Below are positions 37,596 to 47,656 of a stretch of 64,000 bases of DNA, in pieces. The stretch lies in contig NZ_KB893314.1 in assembly GCF_000374045.1 (NCBI RefSeq), forward strand, positions 395,372 to 459,371, given 5' to 3'. How positions within the stretch are numbered: the first letter of the stretch is position 1; every line of letters begins with the position of its first letter. Below the pieces are notes generated by a model. The model made no database searches and was not told where the DNA came from. It saw only the letters and a program-made list of their open reading frames with translations. Origin of the DNA: Segetibacter koreensis DSM 18137. GTDB taxonomy: Bacteria; Bacteroidota; Bacteroidia; Chitinophagales; Chitinophagaceae. Position numbers and translations under genes: made by a program.

Positions 37596-39308
37596 ATGAA
37601 TTTATTTGAGAGGATATTGAGAAATAAGTTTTGGTGGCTCTGGCTCTCCCTACTTTTTGTAGTGATTATATATATCGCTTCGGCAACTCATTTTAGAATT
37701 GACCTTACAAAAGAAAAACGTTTCTCACTAAGCCCGTCAACAAAAAAAGTGCTCGAAGGTTTAGAAGGACAGGTGCAAATTGATGTGTACCTGACAGGTG
37801 ATTTAAGCGCAGGGTTTAAAAAGTTAAGCGTAGCAAGCGATGAATTATTAAATGAATTTAAAGAATATGGAAAAGGAAATCTTCAATACCATTTTGTACG
37901 GCCGGGCGAGGGATTGCCAGATAGTTTAAGATACCAGGTATATGACAGCCTTAAGAAAATGGGTGTAAAGACGTTTAATAACCAGGTAACAGCCAAAGAA
38001 GGAGAAGAAAAAACAGAGAGGCTCATTTTTCCTGCGGCAATGGTTACTTATCAAGGGCGAAAAATGCCTGTTGATTTAATAAGTGGCAAAAGCGGAATGG
38101 ATGAAGAAAGTTCTCTCAACTATAGCGAGGCTTTGCTTGAATTTAAATTTGCAGATGCAATAGATAAACTTACACGGAAACACCTCCCCATTGTAGCTTA
38201 TGCTGCCGGAAATGGTGAACCGCTTAATCCAACTGTTCGTGACCTGTTTGATGCAATGCGAAATAATTACCGTTTTGGTGTTATTGACATTAAAACCGGT
38301 ATTCTTGACCCGGATACAATTAATGCTTTGCTGATTGTTAAGCCGTCTCAGCCCTTTACAGAAACTGAAAAGCTAAAAATAGACCAATACGTGATGCAGG
38401 GTGGAAAAGTCATTTGGTTTATAGATAAACTATATGCGGAAATGGATAGCCTGTTAAGAGCGCAAACTGATTTTGTAGCTTTTGACAAAAATTTAAACCT
38501 TGATGATATTTTATTTAAATATGGCGCGCGCATCAACGGGGACCTGCTCCAGGATTTGAAGTGTGCAAAACAGCCTTTAGTAGTTGGCCAGATGGGAAAC
38601 CAGCCCCAGATTGAGCGGCTTCCTTTTCCTTATTATCCTTTATTAAGTTCTCCATCAAATCATCCGATATCAAGAAATCTTGATGACGTATTAAGCATAT
38701 TTCCGAGTTCGATAGATACAGTAAAAGCTCCGGGAATTACTAAAACGGTCGTACTGGCGAGTGACACGAGCAGCCGCACCCTCAGCACACCTGCAATTGT
38801 TAGTTTACAATCTGTAAAAACAGAAGAAGACTTTAGAAATTTTACTAAGAGTTATGTCCCTGTCGCCGTTTTGCTCGAAGGCAGATTTACTTCATTATTT
38901 GCCAATAGGCTTACTACGGATTTAAAAGATTCGCTTGCAAAATATTCTAACCGGCCTTTTGCATCTGCAGGTTTAAAAGAAAGCAGACAAATTGTGGTAA
39001 GTGATGGAGATATTGTAACAAATATAGTTTCTGAAAGCCAGGGTGCTTTGCCAATGGGGATGCAGCAATACGAAAATTACCAGTTTGCCAACAGGGAATT
39101 TTTAATGAACGCAGTTGATTTTATGGTTAATCCTAATGGTGTACTAGAGGCAAGAAATAAAGACTTTACGTTGCGCTTGCTTGACAAACAAAAAATACTT
39201 ACGCAAAAAAGCATGTGGCAATTGGTAAATATTGCACTACCAATTTTGCTTGTACTGCTTTTTGGATGGTTATTTCAAATAAAAAGGAAAAGGGAATTTG
39301 CAGTGTAA
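37596..39308 (+). CDS. gldG: Gliding motility ABC auxiliary protein GldG
   Basis: The substrate-binding-like partner of GldF, 570 residues, with one N-terminal membrane helix (WLSLLFVVIIYIASA), a large periplasmic GldG domain starting RIDLTKEKRFSLSPSTKKVL (about 34-53), and one C-terminal helix (LVNIALPILLVLLFGWLF). This agrees with the ABC_transp_aux family. An SD-like AAAGGA lies nine bases before the ATG, the only start besides rpsU with such a sequence. It is cotranscribed with gldF. The transported substrate is unknown. Confidence 0.9.
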   Translation: MNLFERILRNKFWWLWLSLLFVVIIYIASATHFRIDLTKEKRFSLSPSTKKVLEGLEGQVQIDVYLTGDLSAGFKKLSVASDELLNEFKEYGKGNLQYHFVRPGEGLPDSLRYQVYDSLKKMGVKTFNNQVTAKEGEEKTERLIFPAAMVTYQGRKMPVDLISGKSGMDEESSLNYSEALLEFKFADAIDKLTRKHLPIVAYAAGNGEPLNPTVRDLFDAMRNNYRFGVIDIKTGILDPDTINALLIVKPSQPFTETEKLKIDQYVMQGGKVIWFIDKLYAEMDSLLRAQTDFVAFDKNLNLDDILFKYGARINGDLLQDLKCAKQPLVVGQMGNQPQIERLPFPYYPLLSSPSNHPISRNLDDVLSIFPSSIDTVKAPGITKTVVLASDTSSRTLSTPAIVSLQSVKTEEDFRNFTKSYVPVAVLLEGRFTSLFANRLTTDLKDSLAKYSNRPFASAGLKESRQIVVSDGDIVTNIVSESQGALPMGMQQYENYQFANREFLMNAVDFMVNPNGVLEARNKDFTLRLLDKQKILTQKSMWQLVNIALPILLVLLFGWLFQIKRKREFAV

Positions 39309-39531
39309 TGTAGCCAGCAAAGAGAAGATGTTCGATTCTTTTTAAAAAGTAAGAAAGTTAAATTGTATTACCTCAACAGCGTATGACTCTTCTTCGAATT
39401 TAATTTATATAATTCAAGCTCTCTCTTTATATTTTAAACGCACTATATGATTTGATATCATTATATTGGTCTTGTTTCAACAACCATTGCTCATTTTGTG
39501 TGTACTTTTGCCGCCACTATACTTAATACGA

Positions 39532-40500
39532 ATGTCAGTTGACCAAATAACATATTTAACTTTCGGATTGGTATTAATTGCCGCTTTAGTTGTTGACCTT
39601 GGTCTGTTAAGTAAAAAGAACACGGCGATAACTATAAGAAAGGCCTTGTTTCAAACTACTTTCTGGATCACATTATCGCTTGCTTTTTTTAGTTTTTTAT
39701 GGTTAGAAAAAGGAAGTGTAGTTGCTACAAAATACCTCACGGCTTACTTAATGGAGTGGAGCCTTAGTATTGATAATATTTTTGTTTTTATTCTTATTTT
39801 TTCTTTTTTCAGGGTAAGAGAGGCAAGTGCGGGCAGGGCATTATTAATAGGCATCCTGCTTGCTATTGTATTTAGAATCGTATTTATCGCCTTAGGTATT
39901 GAACTTATTAACAGGTTTCATTGGATAATGTACGTTTTTGGCTTTTTCTTAATATACACGGGGTTTAAGTTATTTTTTCAAAAGGAAGAAGAAGAATACA
40001 ATCCCGGGAAGAGCAAGATTTACCAACTCGTCAGCAAATTGTTCAGGGTTACTGATATTGAACCAAATGGAAGGTTTATCATAAGTGTTAAAGGAAAAAT
40101 TTTCTTCACATCGCTTAGCATGGTAGTACTTATGCTTGCCGCTACTGATATTGTTTTTGCACTTGACAGCATCCCAACAGTAGTATCCCTTGTAAGAGAA
40201 AGTCCGAAAATTCCCTTTTCTTCTGATGATATACTGGTAATTTATTCATCTAACATTTTTGCTGTTTTAGGTTTAAGAAGTTTATTCTTTCTGTTGAGAG
40301 GTGCAGTAGATGCATTTAAATATTTGCAGCAAGGCATTGCTGTAGTATTGGTATTTATTGGAGTCAAAATGCTTCTCGAATTTTTTGAAATACATATCTC
40401 CATTTACCTTTCACTTCTTGTAATAGTGATATGCCTCGTCGCCGCTATACTTTTTTCGGTGTACAAAAAACGAAAAGAAAAAGTACTAACGGAGCCATAA
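39532..40500 (+). CDS. TerC family integral membrane protein
   Basis: A multi-pass protein of the TerC family, 322 residues from ATG 39532 (MSVDQITYLTFGL); a TTG at 39466 would add 22 residues. About nine membrane segments. Conserved acidic metal-site motifs are YLMEWSLSIDNIFVFILI (about 65-82) and AATDIVFALDSIPTVV (about 202-217), and the cytoplasmic loop between them carries FFQKEEEEYNP. Several TerC proteins export manganese or deliver it to exported enzymes; others belong to tellurite resistance. It precedes murF-alr by 33 bases and may be its operon partner. Confidence 0.88.
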   Translation: MSVDQITYLTFGLVLIAALVVDLGLLSKKNTAITIRKALFQTTFWITLSLAFFSFLWLEKGSVVATKYLTAYLMEWSLSIDNIFVFILIFSFFRVREASAGRALLIGILLAIVFRIVFIALGIELINRFHWIMYVFGFFLIYTGFKLFFQKEEEEYNPGKSKIYQLVSKLFRVTDIEPNGRFIISVKGKIFFTSLSMVVLMLAATDIVFALDSIPTVVSLVRESPKIPFSSDDILVIYSSNIFAVLGLRSLFFLLRGAVDAFKYLQQGIAVVLVFIGVKMLLEFFEIHISIYLSLLVIVICLVAAILFSVYKKRKEKVLTEP

Positions 40501-40533
40501 CTTTATTATCTAACTATTTTTTCCAAATTCCGC

Positions 40534-42999
40534 TTGCATTACTCAATAAAAGATATTTCCGGCATTATAAGCGAAGACGCTATAATAGTTGAGCCTTCAC
40601 TTATAATTGACAACCTGCTTATCGATAGCAGGCGATTAATATTTCCATCTACAACACTTTTTTTTGCTCTGCAAAGCGAAAGAAGAAACGGTGAAGATTT
40701 TATAGAAGAGTTATACAAAGCAGGTTTGCAAAGTTTTGTTGTTACAAAAAATTTTGACCATTCTAAATATCCTCAGGCAAATTTTCTTAAAGTTGAAGAC
40801 ACGTTAAGAGCATTGCAAAAATTATCTGCTTACCATCGCAAACAATTTCAAATCCCTGTTATTGGCATTACTGGCAGCAACGGAAAAACAATTGTTAAAG
40901 AGTGGCTTTACCAATTATTACATACAAAATATAGTATAGTTAGAAGTCCTAAAAGTTATAATTCGCAAATCGGTGTCCCATTGAGCGTGTGGCAGATGAA
41001 TGAAACACATACATTAGCCATCTTCGAAGCTGGCATTTCACAACCAGGTGAAATGGATTTTCTTGAAAATATTATTCAACCTACGGTTGGCGTACTTACC
41101 AACGTTGGTGCAGCACACAGTGCGGGTTTTATAAATAAAGAGCAAAAGGTTCGTGAAAAATGGAAATTATTCAAAAACGCTCATATTATTATTAGTAACA
41201 ACCAAGACCCGGTTATAACATCTGCCATTGAAACAGAAAAAAAAGACCGCCTTTTTATCTGGGGAGACAATGATGCAGACCTGCAGATAAAAAAAGTAGA
41301 AAAATTCGTAAGTAGCACTAATATTACTGCTACTTACAAGAACCAGGTTGTTTCTGTTTCCATCCCATTTACCGATAATGCTTCTGTAGAAAATGCTATA
41401 ACCTGCTGGTCAGTATTGCTATTTTTAGGAATAGAGAACACGTGGATAGTACAACAGATGAAGGTACTGCAACCCGTGGAAATGCGGTTGCAACTTAAAA
41501 AAGCCATCAATAATTGTTCGCTAATAAATGATAGTTACAGCAATGATTTGAGCAGCCTCAGAATTGCCCTCGACTTTTTGCACCAACAATCTGGCATACA
41601 ACCAACAACAGTTATCCTTTCAGATTTAGGAGAGGTTTTTAGTTCGGATGAGCAGTATAAGAAAGTGTTGCAATCTTTGATACAACACAAGATTAATAAA
41701 TTTATAGGCATCGGGCCGCGCTTGGGTGCCTTACAAGCTGATTTCAAACAAGCTCTTCCGCAATCTTTCTTTTATCCTTCTGTTGAAGATTTTTTAAAGG
41801 TTTTTACAAATATTAGATTCAGGGATGAAGTTATCCTATTGAAAGGTGCGCGCTCATTTGAGTTCGAGCAGATTAATTTGTTGTTTGAACAAAAGATACA
41901 TCAAACAGTATTGGAAGTTAACCTGACTGCCATGGCGCATAATCTCAAAGAATACCAGCATTACTTACAACCTGGCACTAAAGTAATGGCAATGGTAAAA
42001 GCATTTAGTTATGGCAGCGGTAGTGCGGAGGTGGCGAGTGTGCTCCAGTTCCATAAAGTCGATTACCTGGCTGTAGCATATGCAGACGAAGGTGTAGAGC
42101 TTCGCAAATCAGGAATAAATATGCCCGTAATGGTTATGAATCCTGAAACAATTACTTTTCAGTCTCTTGTCGATTATAACCTTGAGCCCGAGATGTATTC
42201 TTTTGCTATATTGAAGGAATTCAATGAATATCTTGAAAATGAGGGATTGCAGCAATTTCCTGTCCATATAAAAATTGATACCGGTATGCATCGTCTCGGC
42301 TTTGAAGAAGGTGATTTTAATGATCTCGGCAGCTTCCTGAAAGCGAATCCAAGACTTGTCGTTAAGAGTGTTTTTAGTCATTTAGTGGCAAGTGAAAGTT
42401 CCACTCATGATGAGTTTACGAAAATGCAGGTGCAGCAGTTTACGGTTGCGTGCGAGGTTATAAAAAATGCAACGGGATATTCTTTTATCAGGCACATTTC
42501 TAATTCAGCAGCTATTTTCCGCCATCCGCAATTTCACTTTGATATGGTAAGATTGGGTATTGGTCTATACGGAGTTGATAGCATTGCGGAAAGCCAATTA
42601 TCACTGCATCCGGTGGCGACCTTGCGGTCAACGATAGCGCAAATCAGGAAAGTAAAAAAGGGAGATACAGTTGGTTACAGTCGTAAAGGTATTATGCAGA
42701 GAGATAGCCTTATTGCAACCATTAGGATTGGATACGCCGATGGATTTAACCGCCGGCTTGGAAACGGAGTTGGACAGGTATATTTAAAAGGAAAACTTGC
42801 GCCCGTTGTTGGAAACGTTTGCATGGACATGACTATGTTAGACATTACAGCTATAGAAAATGTGGCTGAAGGAGACGTCGTGGAAATATTTGGCGCTAAT
42901 CTTCCTGTAGAACAAGTCGCAAAATGGTGTGAAACCATTCCTTATGAAATAATGACGAGCGTAAGCCAACGCGTAAAGCGGGAATATTATGAAGAATAA
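40534..42999 (+). CDS. murF-alr: Bifunctional MurF ligase / alanine racemase
   Basis: One 821-residue protein with two enzymes of peptidoglycan precursor synthesis. The N-terminal half (about 1-455) is MurF, which adds D-Ala-D-Ala to the UDP-MurNAc-tripeptide; the ATP loop is GITGSNGKTIVKEW near residue 110. The C-terminal part (about 460-820) is alanine racemase, which makes the D-Ala; PLP Lys lies in AMVKAFSYGSGSAE and the catalytic Tyr in VGYSRKG. In the C-terminal half of MurF the substrate-release region reads NDSYSNDLSS. The fusion is characteristic of Bacteroidota. The start is TTG at 40534. lspA follows after its own promoter. Confidence 0.95.
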   Translation: MHYSIKDISGIISEDAIIVEPSLIIDNLLIDSRRLIFPSTTLFFALQSERRNGEDFIEELYKAGLQSFVVTKNFDHSKYPQANFLKVEDTLRALQKLSAYHRKQFQIPVIGITGSNGKTIVKEWLYQLLHTKYSIVRSPKSYNSQIGVPLSVWQMNETHTLAIFEAGISQPGEMDFLENIIQPTVGVLTNVGAAHSAGFINKEQKVREKWKLFKNAHIIISNNQDPVITSAIETEKKDRLFIWGDNDADLQIKKVEKFVSSTNITATYKNQVVSVSIPFTDNASVENAITCWSVLLFLGIENTWIVQQMKVLQPVEMRLQLKKAINNCSLINDSYSNDLSSLRIALDFLHQQSGIQPTTVILSDLGEVFSSDEQYKKVLQSLIQHKINKFIGIGPRLGALQADFKQALPQSFFYPSVEDFLKVFTNIRFRDEVILLKGARSFEFEQINLLFEQKIHQTVLEVNLTAMAHNLKEYQHYLQPGTKVMAMVKAFSYGSGSAEVASVLQFHKVDYLAVAYADEGVELRKSGINMPVMVMNPETITFQSLVDYNLEPEMYSFAILKEFNEYLENEGLQQFPVHIKIDTGMHRLGFEEGDFNDLGSFLKANPRLVVKSVFSHLVASESSTHDEFTKMQVQQFTVACEVIKNATGYSFIRHISNSAAIFRHPQFHFDMVRLGIGLYGVDSIAESQLSLHPVATLRSTIAQIRKVKKGDTVGYSRKGIMQRDSLIATIRIGYADGFNRRLGNGVGQVYLKGKLAPVVGNVCMDMTMLDITAIENVAEGDVVEIFGANLPVEQVAKWCETIPYEIMTSVSQRVKREYYEE

Positions 43000-43199
43000 T
43001 TCTTTTTAAAGGCTTTGGAATTATAGTACGCATCCTCGAATCTCTTGCTTATCGTACAAGAACTTTTAACCACATTAAGGCATTAATCAGAATTTTGTTG
43101 AAAAAAGTGTATAAATGGTTTAATTGTTATTAAACCGTGCTTTATTATCAAAAATTGTTATAACCAATATAATTCCCCATAATGTGAATTGGGTTTTAC

Positions 43200-43207
43200 T
43201 ATCTTTG
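43200..43207 (+). promoter_or_regulatory. Predicted -7 box of the lspA promoter
   Basis: TATCTTTG, an exact TAnnTTTG. It lies downstream of a possible TTG start at 43189 and 17 bases before the GTG at 43225, which argues for the GTG as the true lspA start. Confidence 0.45.
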
Positions 43208-43224
43208 GCCGAAAATTTTTTACT

Positions 43225-43905
43225 GTGAAGTCACGGAACATTGTTTTGCTAATTCTTTTAATCTTAATAATAGACCAATCTATTAAATTTTATATAAAAA
43301 CAAATTTTTATATAGGTCATGAAGTAAAAGTTTTAGGAATGAATTGGTTTCGTCTTCATTTTGTTGAAAATGAAGGTATGGCATGGGGATGGAAAATGGG
43401 AGGAGACTGGGGGAAAGTAGCGCTGACGCTTTTTCGCCTTATTGCTGTTATTGCAGGTGTTTTTATCATTCGTGATTTTATCCGGAAAAAATATCATCCT
43501 GGTTTTATTTATTGCAGTGCCTTAATTTTTGCAGGTGCTTTGGGTAATTTAATTGACAGTATGTTTTATGGTCTTATTTTCAACGATAGTGATCCCTACG
43601 TTCAGAATATAGCAAAATTATTTCCAAAGGGTGGAGGATATGCAGGTTTTCTGCATGGAAAAGTTGTAGACATGTTTTATTTTCCAATAATTACCAATAC
43701 CAGGTTTCCTTCCTGGTTTCCTTTTTGGAACGGCCAGGAATTCGAATTTTTCAGACCGGTATTTAATATTGCTGACGCCTCAATATCTATCGGCGTAATT
43801 GCAATTCTCTTATTTCAAAATCGCTTTTTTAAAAAGCATAACGAACAAAAAAACCTGTCTACTGAAAGTAGTATACAGGTTGATGATAATGTTACGGTGA
43901 TTTAA
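43225..43905 (+). CDS. lspA: Lipoprotein signal peptidase (signal peptidase II)
   Basis: The aspartyl protease that removes signal peptides from diacylated prolipoproteins. From GTG 43225 (MKSRNIVLLILLILIID) the protein has 226 residues and four membrane helices. Catalytic Asp motifs are GNLIDSMFYG (about 111-120) and FNIADASISIG (about 184-194), with ENEGMAWGW the family NxG-like loop. An insertion between the two Asp motifs (FPKGGGYAGFLHGKVVDMFYFP region) makes it longer than the E. coli protein, as is usual in this phylum. Several lipoproteins of this window would be its substrates. Confidence 0.95.
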   Translation: MKSRNIVLLILLILIIDQSIKFYIKTNFYIGHEVKVLGMNWFRLHFVENEGMAWGWKMGGDWGKVALTLFRLIAVIAGVFIIRDFIRKKYHPGFIYCSALIFAGALGNLIDSMFYGLIFNDSDPYVQNIAKLFPKGGGYAGFLHGKVVDMFYFPIITNTRFPSWFPFWNGQEFEFFRPVFNIADASISIGVIAILLFQNRFFKKHNEQKNLSTESSIQVDDNVTVI

Positions 43906-43956
43906 ATTGGAAGCTTGCTACTTCAGCTATTACTAAACTTCTTCGGCTATTTAATT

Positions 43957-44802
43957 TTATCGAAGGCTTGGGTCATCAAAGGTGTCGCCTTGTTTTATAT
44001 CTCCCGTTTCATAACCTTTTTTAAACCAATACATTCTTTGCGCAGAAGTTCCATGTGTAAAAGCATCGGGTACTACACGGCCTTGAGTTTCCTCTTGCAG
44101 GCGATCGTCTCCAATTGCGTTTGCAGCTCTTAGCGCTTCTTCAATATCGCCGGGTTGTAATATATTTTTCATTTTTTGGGCATGATTTGCCCATACCCCT
44201 GCAAGGAAATCAGCCTGCAGTTCTAATTTTACTGATAGCTTATTGCCCTCCCTCTCGCCTGCTTGTTGTTGCAATGCCCGCACTTTATCTGAAGTACCTA
44301 ACAAATTTTGTATATGATGCCCTACCTCATGCGCCACGACATAAGCCATGGCAAAATCTCCGGGAGCACCAAACCTTTCCTTAAGCTCTCTGAAAAATGA
44401 TAGGTCTATATATACTTTTTCATCTCCGGGACAGTAAAATGGACCAGTTGCAGCACTTGCAGAGCCACACGCTGACTGTACAGCATCAGAAAATAAAACG
44501 AGTTTAGGTTGCTGATAATTTTTCATCAGGTCTCCCCATACATCTTCCGTGTCATGCAACACAACCGAGACAAACTGGGCTAAAGTGTCATCTGCCGGAT
44601 TTTGTTGTGGATCATATTGTTTGCCTTGCTCCGCATGCTGACCTGGTAAAAGAACAGGGGCATCAGAAGGGTTACCACCCAACAGCATATAAAGAAGGCC
44701 TATTATAAGCCCGCCAATACCGCCCCCCACGGCAAGACCACCACCTGAAATACCACGACGATCTTCAACATTTGAACTTCCTTCCCTGCCACGCCAAAGC
44801 AT
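43957..44802 (-). CDS. Neutral zinc metallopeptidase, YpfJ family
   Basis: A 281-residue membrane-anchored protease. From ATG 44802 the start MLWRGREGSSNVEDRRG is the family hallmark; 16 in-frame codons upstream are excluded. A Gly-rich membrane segment follows (GGGLAVGGGIGGLIIGLLYM), then the catalytic domain with VVAHEVGHHIQNLLG (His-Glu-x2-His, about 164-178) and LELQADFLAGVWA supplying the third ligand. Its substrates are unknown in any organism I know. It lies 82 bases behind the mannosyltransferase gene, and tail to tail with lspA. Confidence 0.9.
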   Translation of the reverse strand: MLWRGREGSSNVEDRRGISGGGLAVGGGIGGLIIGLLYMLLGGNPSDAPVLLPGQHAEQGKQYDPQQNPADDTLAQFVSVVLHDTEDVWGDLMKNYQQPKLVLFSDAVQSACGSASAATGPFYCPGDEKVYIDLSFFRELKERFGAPGDFAMAYVVAHEVGHHIQNLLGTSDKVRALQQQAGEREGNKLSVKLELQADFLAGVWANHAQKMKNILQPGDIEEALRAANAIGDDRLQEETQGRVVPDAFTHGTSAQRMYWFKKGYETGDIKQGDTFDDPSLR

Positions 44803-44884
44803 AATTAATCGTTTTAATTTAATGAATAATAACTGCAAAGTTTCGTTCAATTGTTATGCCACGTCATTTTTTAGAAAATTCCTT

Positions 44885-46453
44885 TTAAAAATGTATGACG
44901 CCTGACGTTTTGCCTTTTTGATATTGCGAACTATTAGTATACAACGTTTTCCTTACATCATTATAGGTCTGACAAATCCACAAGTCGGGGACAATTATAT
45001 CATATTTGACTGCTAACCACTTTGCAAGCTTCCAAATAAAAGAAGAGGCAACAACTGCATTTCTGTTTTCTAATAAATACTCTAAATTGTTTTGCCTTGC
45101 ATCAGCCAACAAAATACAATATTTAAAATATGGATGTTGTTGCAAAACTTGTATAAACCTTTCTTTATTATCGATTACATGAATACGGGAAGCATATTTG
45201 TTTTCTGACAAAAAAGTATAGCGCAGTCCACTTTCTGTTTCATAGGGATGTTGTTTAAAACTGATTACCTCCTGGTTGCTCAATGGTTGACTGTTGAACT
45301 TTTTTATAAACATAACGGGCTGTTTATATGTCTCGAAACTTAGAAGAATTATTAGCATAATATTTAAAACAAAAGAAAAATAACAAGCACCACGAACTAA
45401 CCAGCCAAAATAGGAATGAGTCACCGCAGCTTTTAATTTAGCAGCCAACGAGGGAGATTTATCATAGGCTTCTGCCGCTAAGTATACCATAACGAGTATG
45501 ACCGGGAAAATAAATCTCTCTTCTTTGTGCCCGACTAAACTGTGTGCAACAATAAAAAAGAGACTGCCTAAAGCATAAGGATTTTTATAAATAGTAAGGC
45601 CCTTTACAAATAATAAAAACAAAAGAAAGCTGGCAAAGGGAATTGCTGCCAGCATAAGCAAAACGATATATGTCCACCAGGGTGAAATTCCAAATGAATT
45701 GGCTTTTCCTTCTATTATATTAACATAAAAGTAGCGGTACGGTGTAAATACCCACTGACCATAATACAACTTGTCCAGAACAATATTAAACGCAATACCC
45801 GCTACAAAACCCGAAAATACAATACCTGCTTTTTTCCATTCTTTTTTATAGTTTATAAAAAACCAGATCGCCAAACCTATAAGTGCAAAAATTATTTGAA
45901 ACCGGCAATAAAAAGAAATAGAAAAAATAATTCCTGTTAAGAATAAAAAGAATGCGTTTAAATAGTTACTGTGTTTAGCTAATAACTTCTCAAGGATTAT
46001 AACACCTGAAATCCAGAAAAAAGCACTGACAACCTCAGCCGAAAACCGGCATCTCAGATAAGGCACAAGCCAAAAAAAATTATTTACCCATAATAATTTT
46101 ACCAGGAATTGTTTGGTTTTAAAGTTATCAACAATGAGATAATTGCTTACGGTAAAAAAAGCTACCCCTGTTAGTGTACTCAGTATTGATACAATTAAAA
46201 ATCTGTCTTGAATGCCGATAGCTGTTAAACATTTATAAAGCAAGGCAAAAAAATGTATTTGGAGAGTCGGGCGAATTTTGGCCGCATATTCCCATGGTAA
46301 ATTTGCAACAGGAGCGATATTATATTTGTATGCAGCAAATTCAACAATCTGAAAGTATTCATCAGAATGGTAAAAAAACGAATTCCACCCAGTAAATACC
46401 TGGATGATAAAACCAGCGAATAAAGGAATATAAATAGATTTGCTTGTACGCAT
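44885..46453 (-). CDS. GT22-like (PIG-B/Alg9 type) mannosyltransferase
   Basis: A multi-pass GT-C enzyme of 522 residues. The first extracytoplasmic loop has HSDEYFQIVEFAAYKY, close to the HPDE-FQ motif of eukaryotic Alg9, Alg12 and PIG-B mannosyltransferases; PTLQIHFFALLYKCLT and the RCRFSAEVVSAFFWISG segment fit as well. About ten membrane segments, ending near residue 380; the C-terminal 140 residues form a soluble domain with a KYCILLADARQNNLE stretch. It would transfer mannose from a polyprenyl-phosphate donor to a glycan or protein outside the membrane. Acceptor unknown. Upstream of the YpfJ gene on one strand. Confidence 0.82.
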   Translation of the reverse strand: MRTSKSIYIPLFAGFIIQVFTGWNSFFYHSDEYFQIVEFAAYKYNIAPVANLPWEYAAKIRPTLQIHFFALLYKCLTAIGIQDRFLIVSILSTLTGVAFFTVSNYLIVDNFKTKQFLVKLLWVNNFFWLVPYLRCRFSAEVVSAFFWISGVIILEKLLAKHSNYLNAFFLFLTGIIFSISFYCRFQIIFALIGLAIWFFINYKKEWKKAGIVFSGFVAGIAFNIVLDKLYYGQWVFTPYRYFYVNIIEGKANSFGISPWWTYIVLLMLAAIPFASFLLFLLFVKGLTIYKNPYALGSLFFIVAHSLVGHKEERFIFPVILVMVYLAAEAYDKSPSLAAKLKAAVTHSYFGWLVRGACYFSFVLNIMLIILLSFETYKQPVMFIKKFNSQPLSNQEVISFKQHPYETESGLRYTFLSENKYASRIHVIDNKERFIQVLQQHPYFKYCILLADARQNNLEYLLENRNAVVASSFIWKLAKWLAVKYDIIVPDLWICQTYNDVRKTLYTNSSQYQKGKTSGVIHF

Positions 46454-46586
46454 CTACCAGGTAAGTGTTGGCGACTTCATGTCATCCATTGAATTTAAAG
46501 GAAGCACAGAACAAGATATTAATAAAAAATTAATTTGTATAATTAATATTAATATAGAAAGAATTATTGCTCACTTTTAATCACCT

Positions 46587-46618
46587 TTTGCCTTTTCCCT
46601 TCCCATCCCTTACCTTTG
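46587..46618 (+). promoter_or_regulatory. atpG promoter
   Basis: TTTG at 46587-46590 and TACCTTTG at 46611-46618, 20 bases apart. This is one of the two best promoters of the window. It gives atpG its own transcript with a leader of about 85 nt. Confidence 0.75.
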
Positions 46619-46707
46619 CAGCCGACTAAACAACGTTATTACTTTTTTATATTATAAGTAGTATTCCAATTTGGAATTTTACCAGATAAAATATCTAAAC
46701 TGACAAC

Positions 46708-47589
46708 ATGAGTGGACAATTAAAAGAGGTTCGTAACAGGATTAAGAGTGTTCAAAGCACCCAGCAGATTACCAAAGCTATGAAAATGGTAAGTGCTGCA
46801 AAGTTGCGCCGTGCCCAGGATGCTATCACCCAAATGCGCCCTTATGCTAAAAAACTGCAGGAAATGTTAAGCAACATTGTAAGCAGTGTTGAGGGTGAGG
46901 TTGGTGGAAGCCTGGCTACAGAAAGAGCTAAAGAGCGTATTCTTTTAATTGTTATCACGAGTGACCGCGGCTTAGCAGGTGGTTATAATGCCAACATCAT
47001 AAAACTTGCAAAAGAAACAATTGCTACAAAATACGCCGATCAAAATAAAAAGGGTAACGTCACTATCTGGAATATTGGCAAAAAAGGCTACGAAAGTTTA
47101 AGCAAATCAAATTATAAAACAAATGCAGATTATAAAGACGTATTTCTAAACCTGCATTTTGAGACCGTTCAGGCAGCGTCACAAGCGGCTGTAAAAGCAT
47201 TTGAAAATAAAGAATTCGACGTCGTGGAGTTAGTATACAGTGAATTTAAAAATGCCGCAACACAAAAATTTGTTCTTGAAAGATTTTTACCAATTCCCAA
47301 AGTTGAAAGAAAGGAAGGACTGAAAAAAGCCGATTTTATATTTGAACCTGCAAAGGAACAGTTGATTGCAGAGCTAATGCCTAAAATACTTAACACACAA
47401 TTGTATAAAGCAGTATTAGACGCTCACGCAAGTGAGCATGGCGCTCGTATGACCGCAATGGATAAAGCAAGTGAAAATGCGAATGAGCTTCTAAAAGCAT
47501 TAAAAATATCTTATAACCGTGCTCGCCAGGCAGCTATCACTACTGAGCTTACAGAGATTGTAAGTGGAGCAGCAGCCTTAAACGGGTAA
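46708..47589 (+). CDS. atpG: ATP synthase subunit gamma
   Basis: The rotor shaft of F1 ATPase, 293 residues. The N-terminal helix SGQLKEVRNRIKSVQSTQQITKAMKMVSAAKLRRAQ and the C-terminal helix NANELLKALKISYNRARQAAITTELTEIVSGA (each longer than quoted motifs in other entries; key parts are RIKSVQSTQQITKAMKMVS and YNRARQAAITTELTEIV) form the coiled-coil shaft; the central Rossmann-like domain begins ILLIVITSDRGLAGGYNAN. Normal length. In most Bacteroidota it follows atpA, but here it is alone with its own promoter, followed by scpB. Confidence 0.96.
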   Translation: MSGQLKEVRNRIKSVQSTQQITKAMKMVSAAKLRRAQDAITQMRPYAKKLQEMLSNIVSSVEGEVGGSLATERAKERILLIVITSDRGLAGGYNANIIKLAKETIATKYADQNKKGNVTIWNIGKKGYESLSKSNYKTNADYKDVFLNLHFETVQAASQAAVKAFENKEFDVVELVYSEFKNAATQKFVLERFLPIPKVERKEGLKKADFIFEPAKEQLIAELMPKILNTQLYKAVLDAHASEHGARMTAMDKASENANELLKALKISYNRARQAAITTELTEIVSGAAALNG

Positions 47590-47656
47590 GACAGAAACTA
47601 AAAAAGTTAAAAATTACTTACATCAATTAATATTCAAGCCCTTGAGGGTTTGAGGT

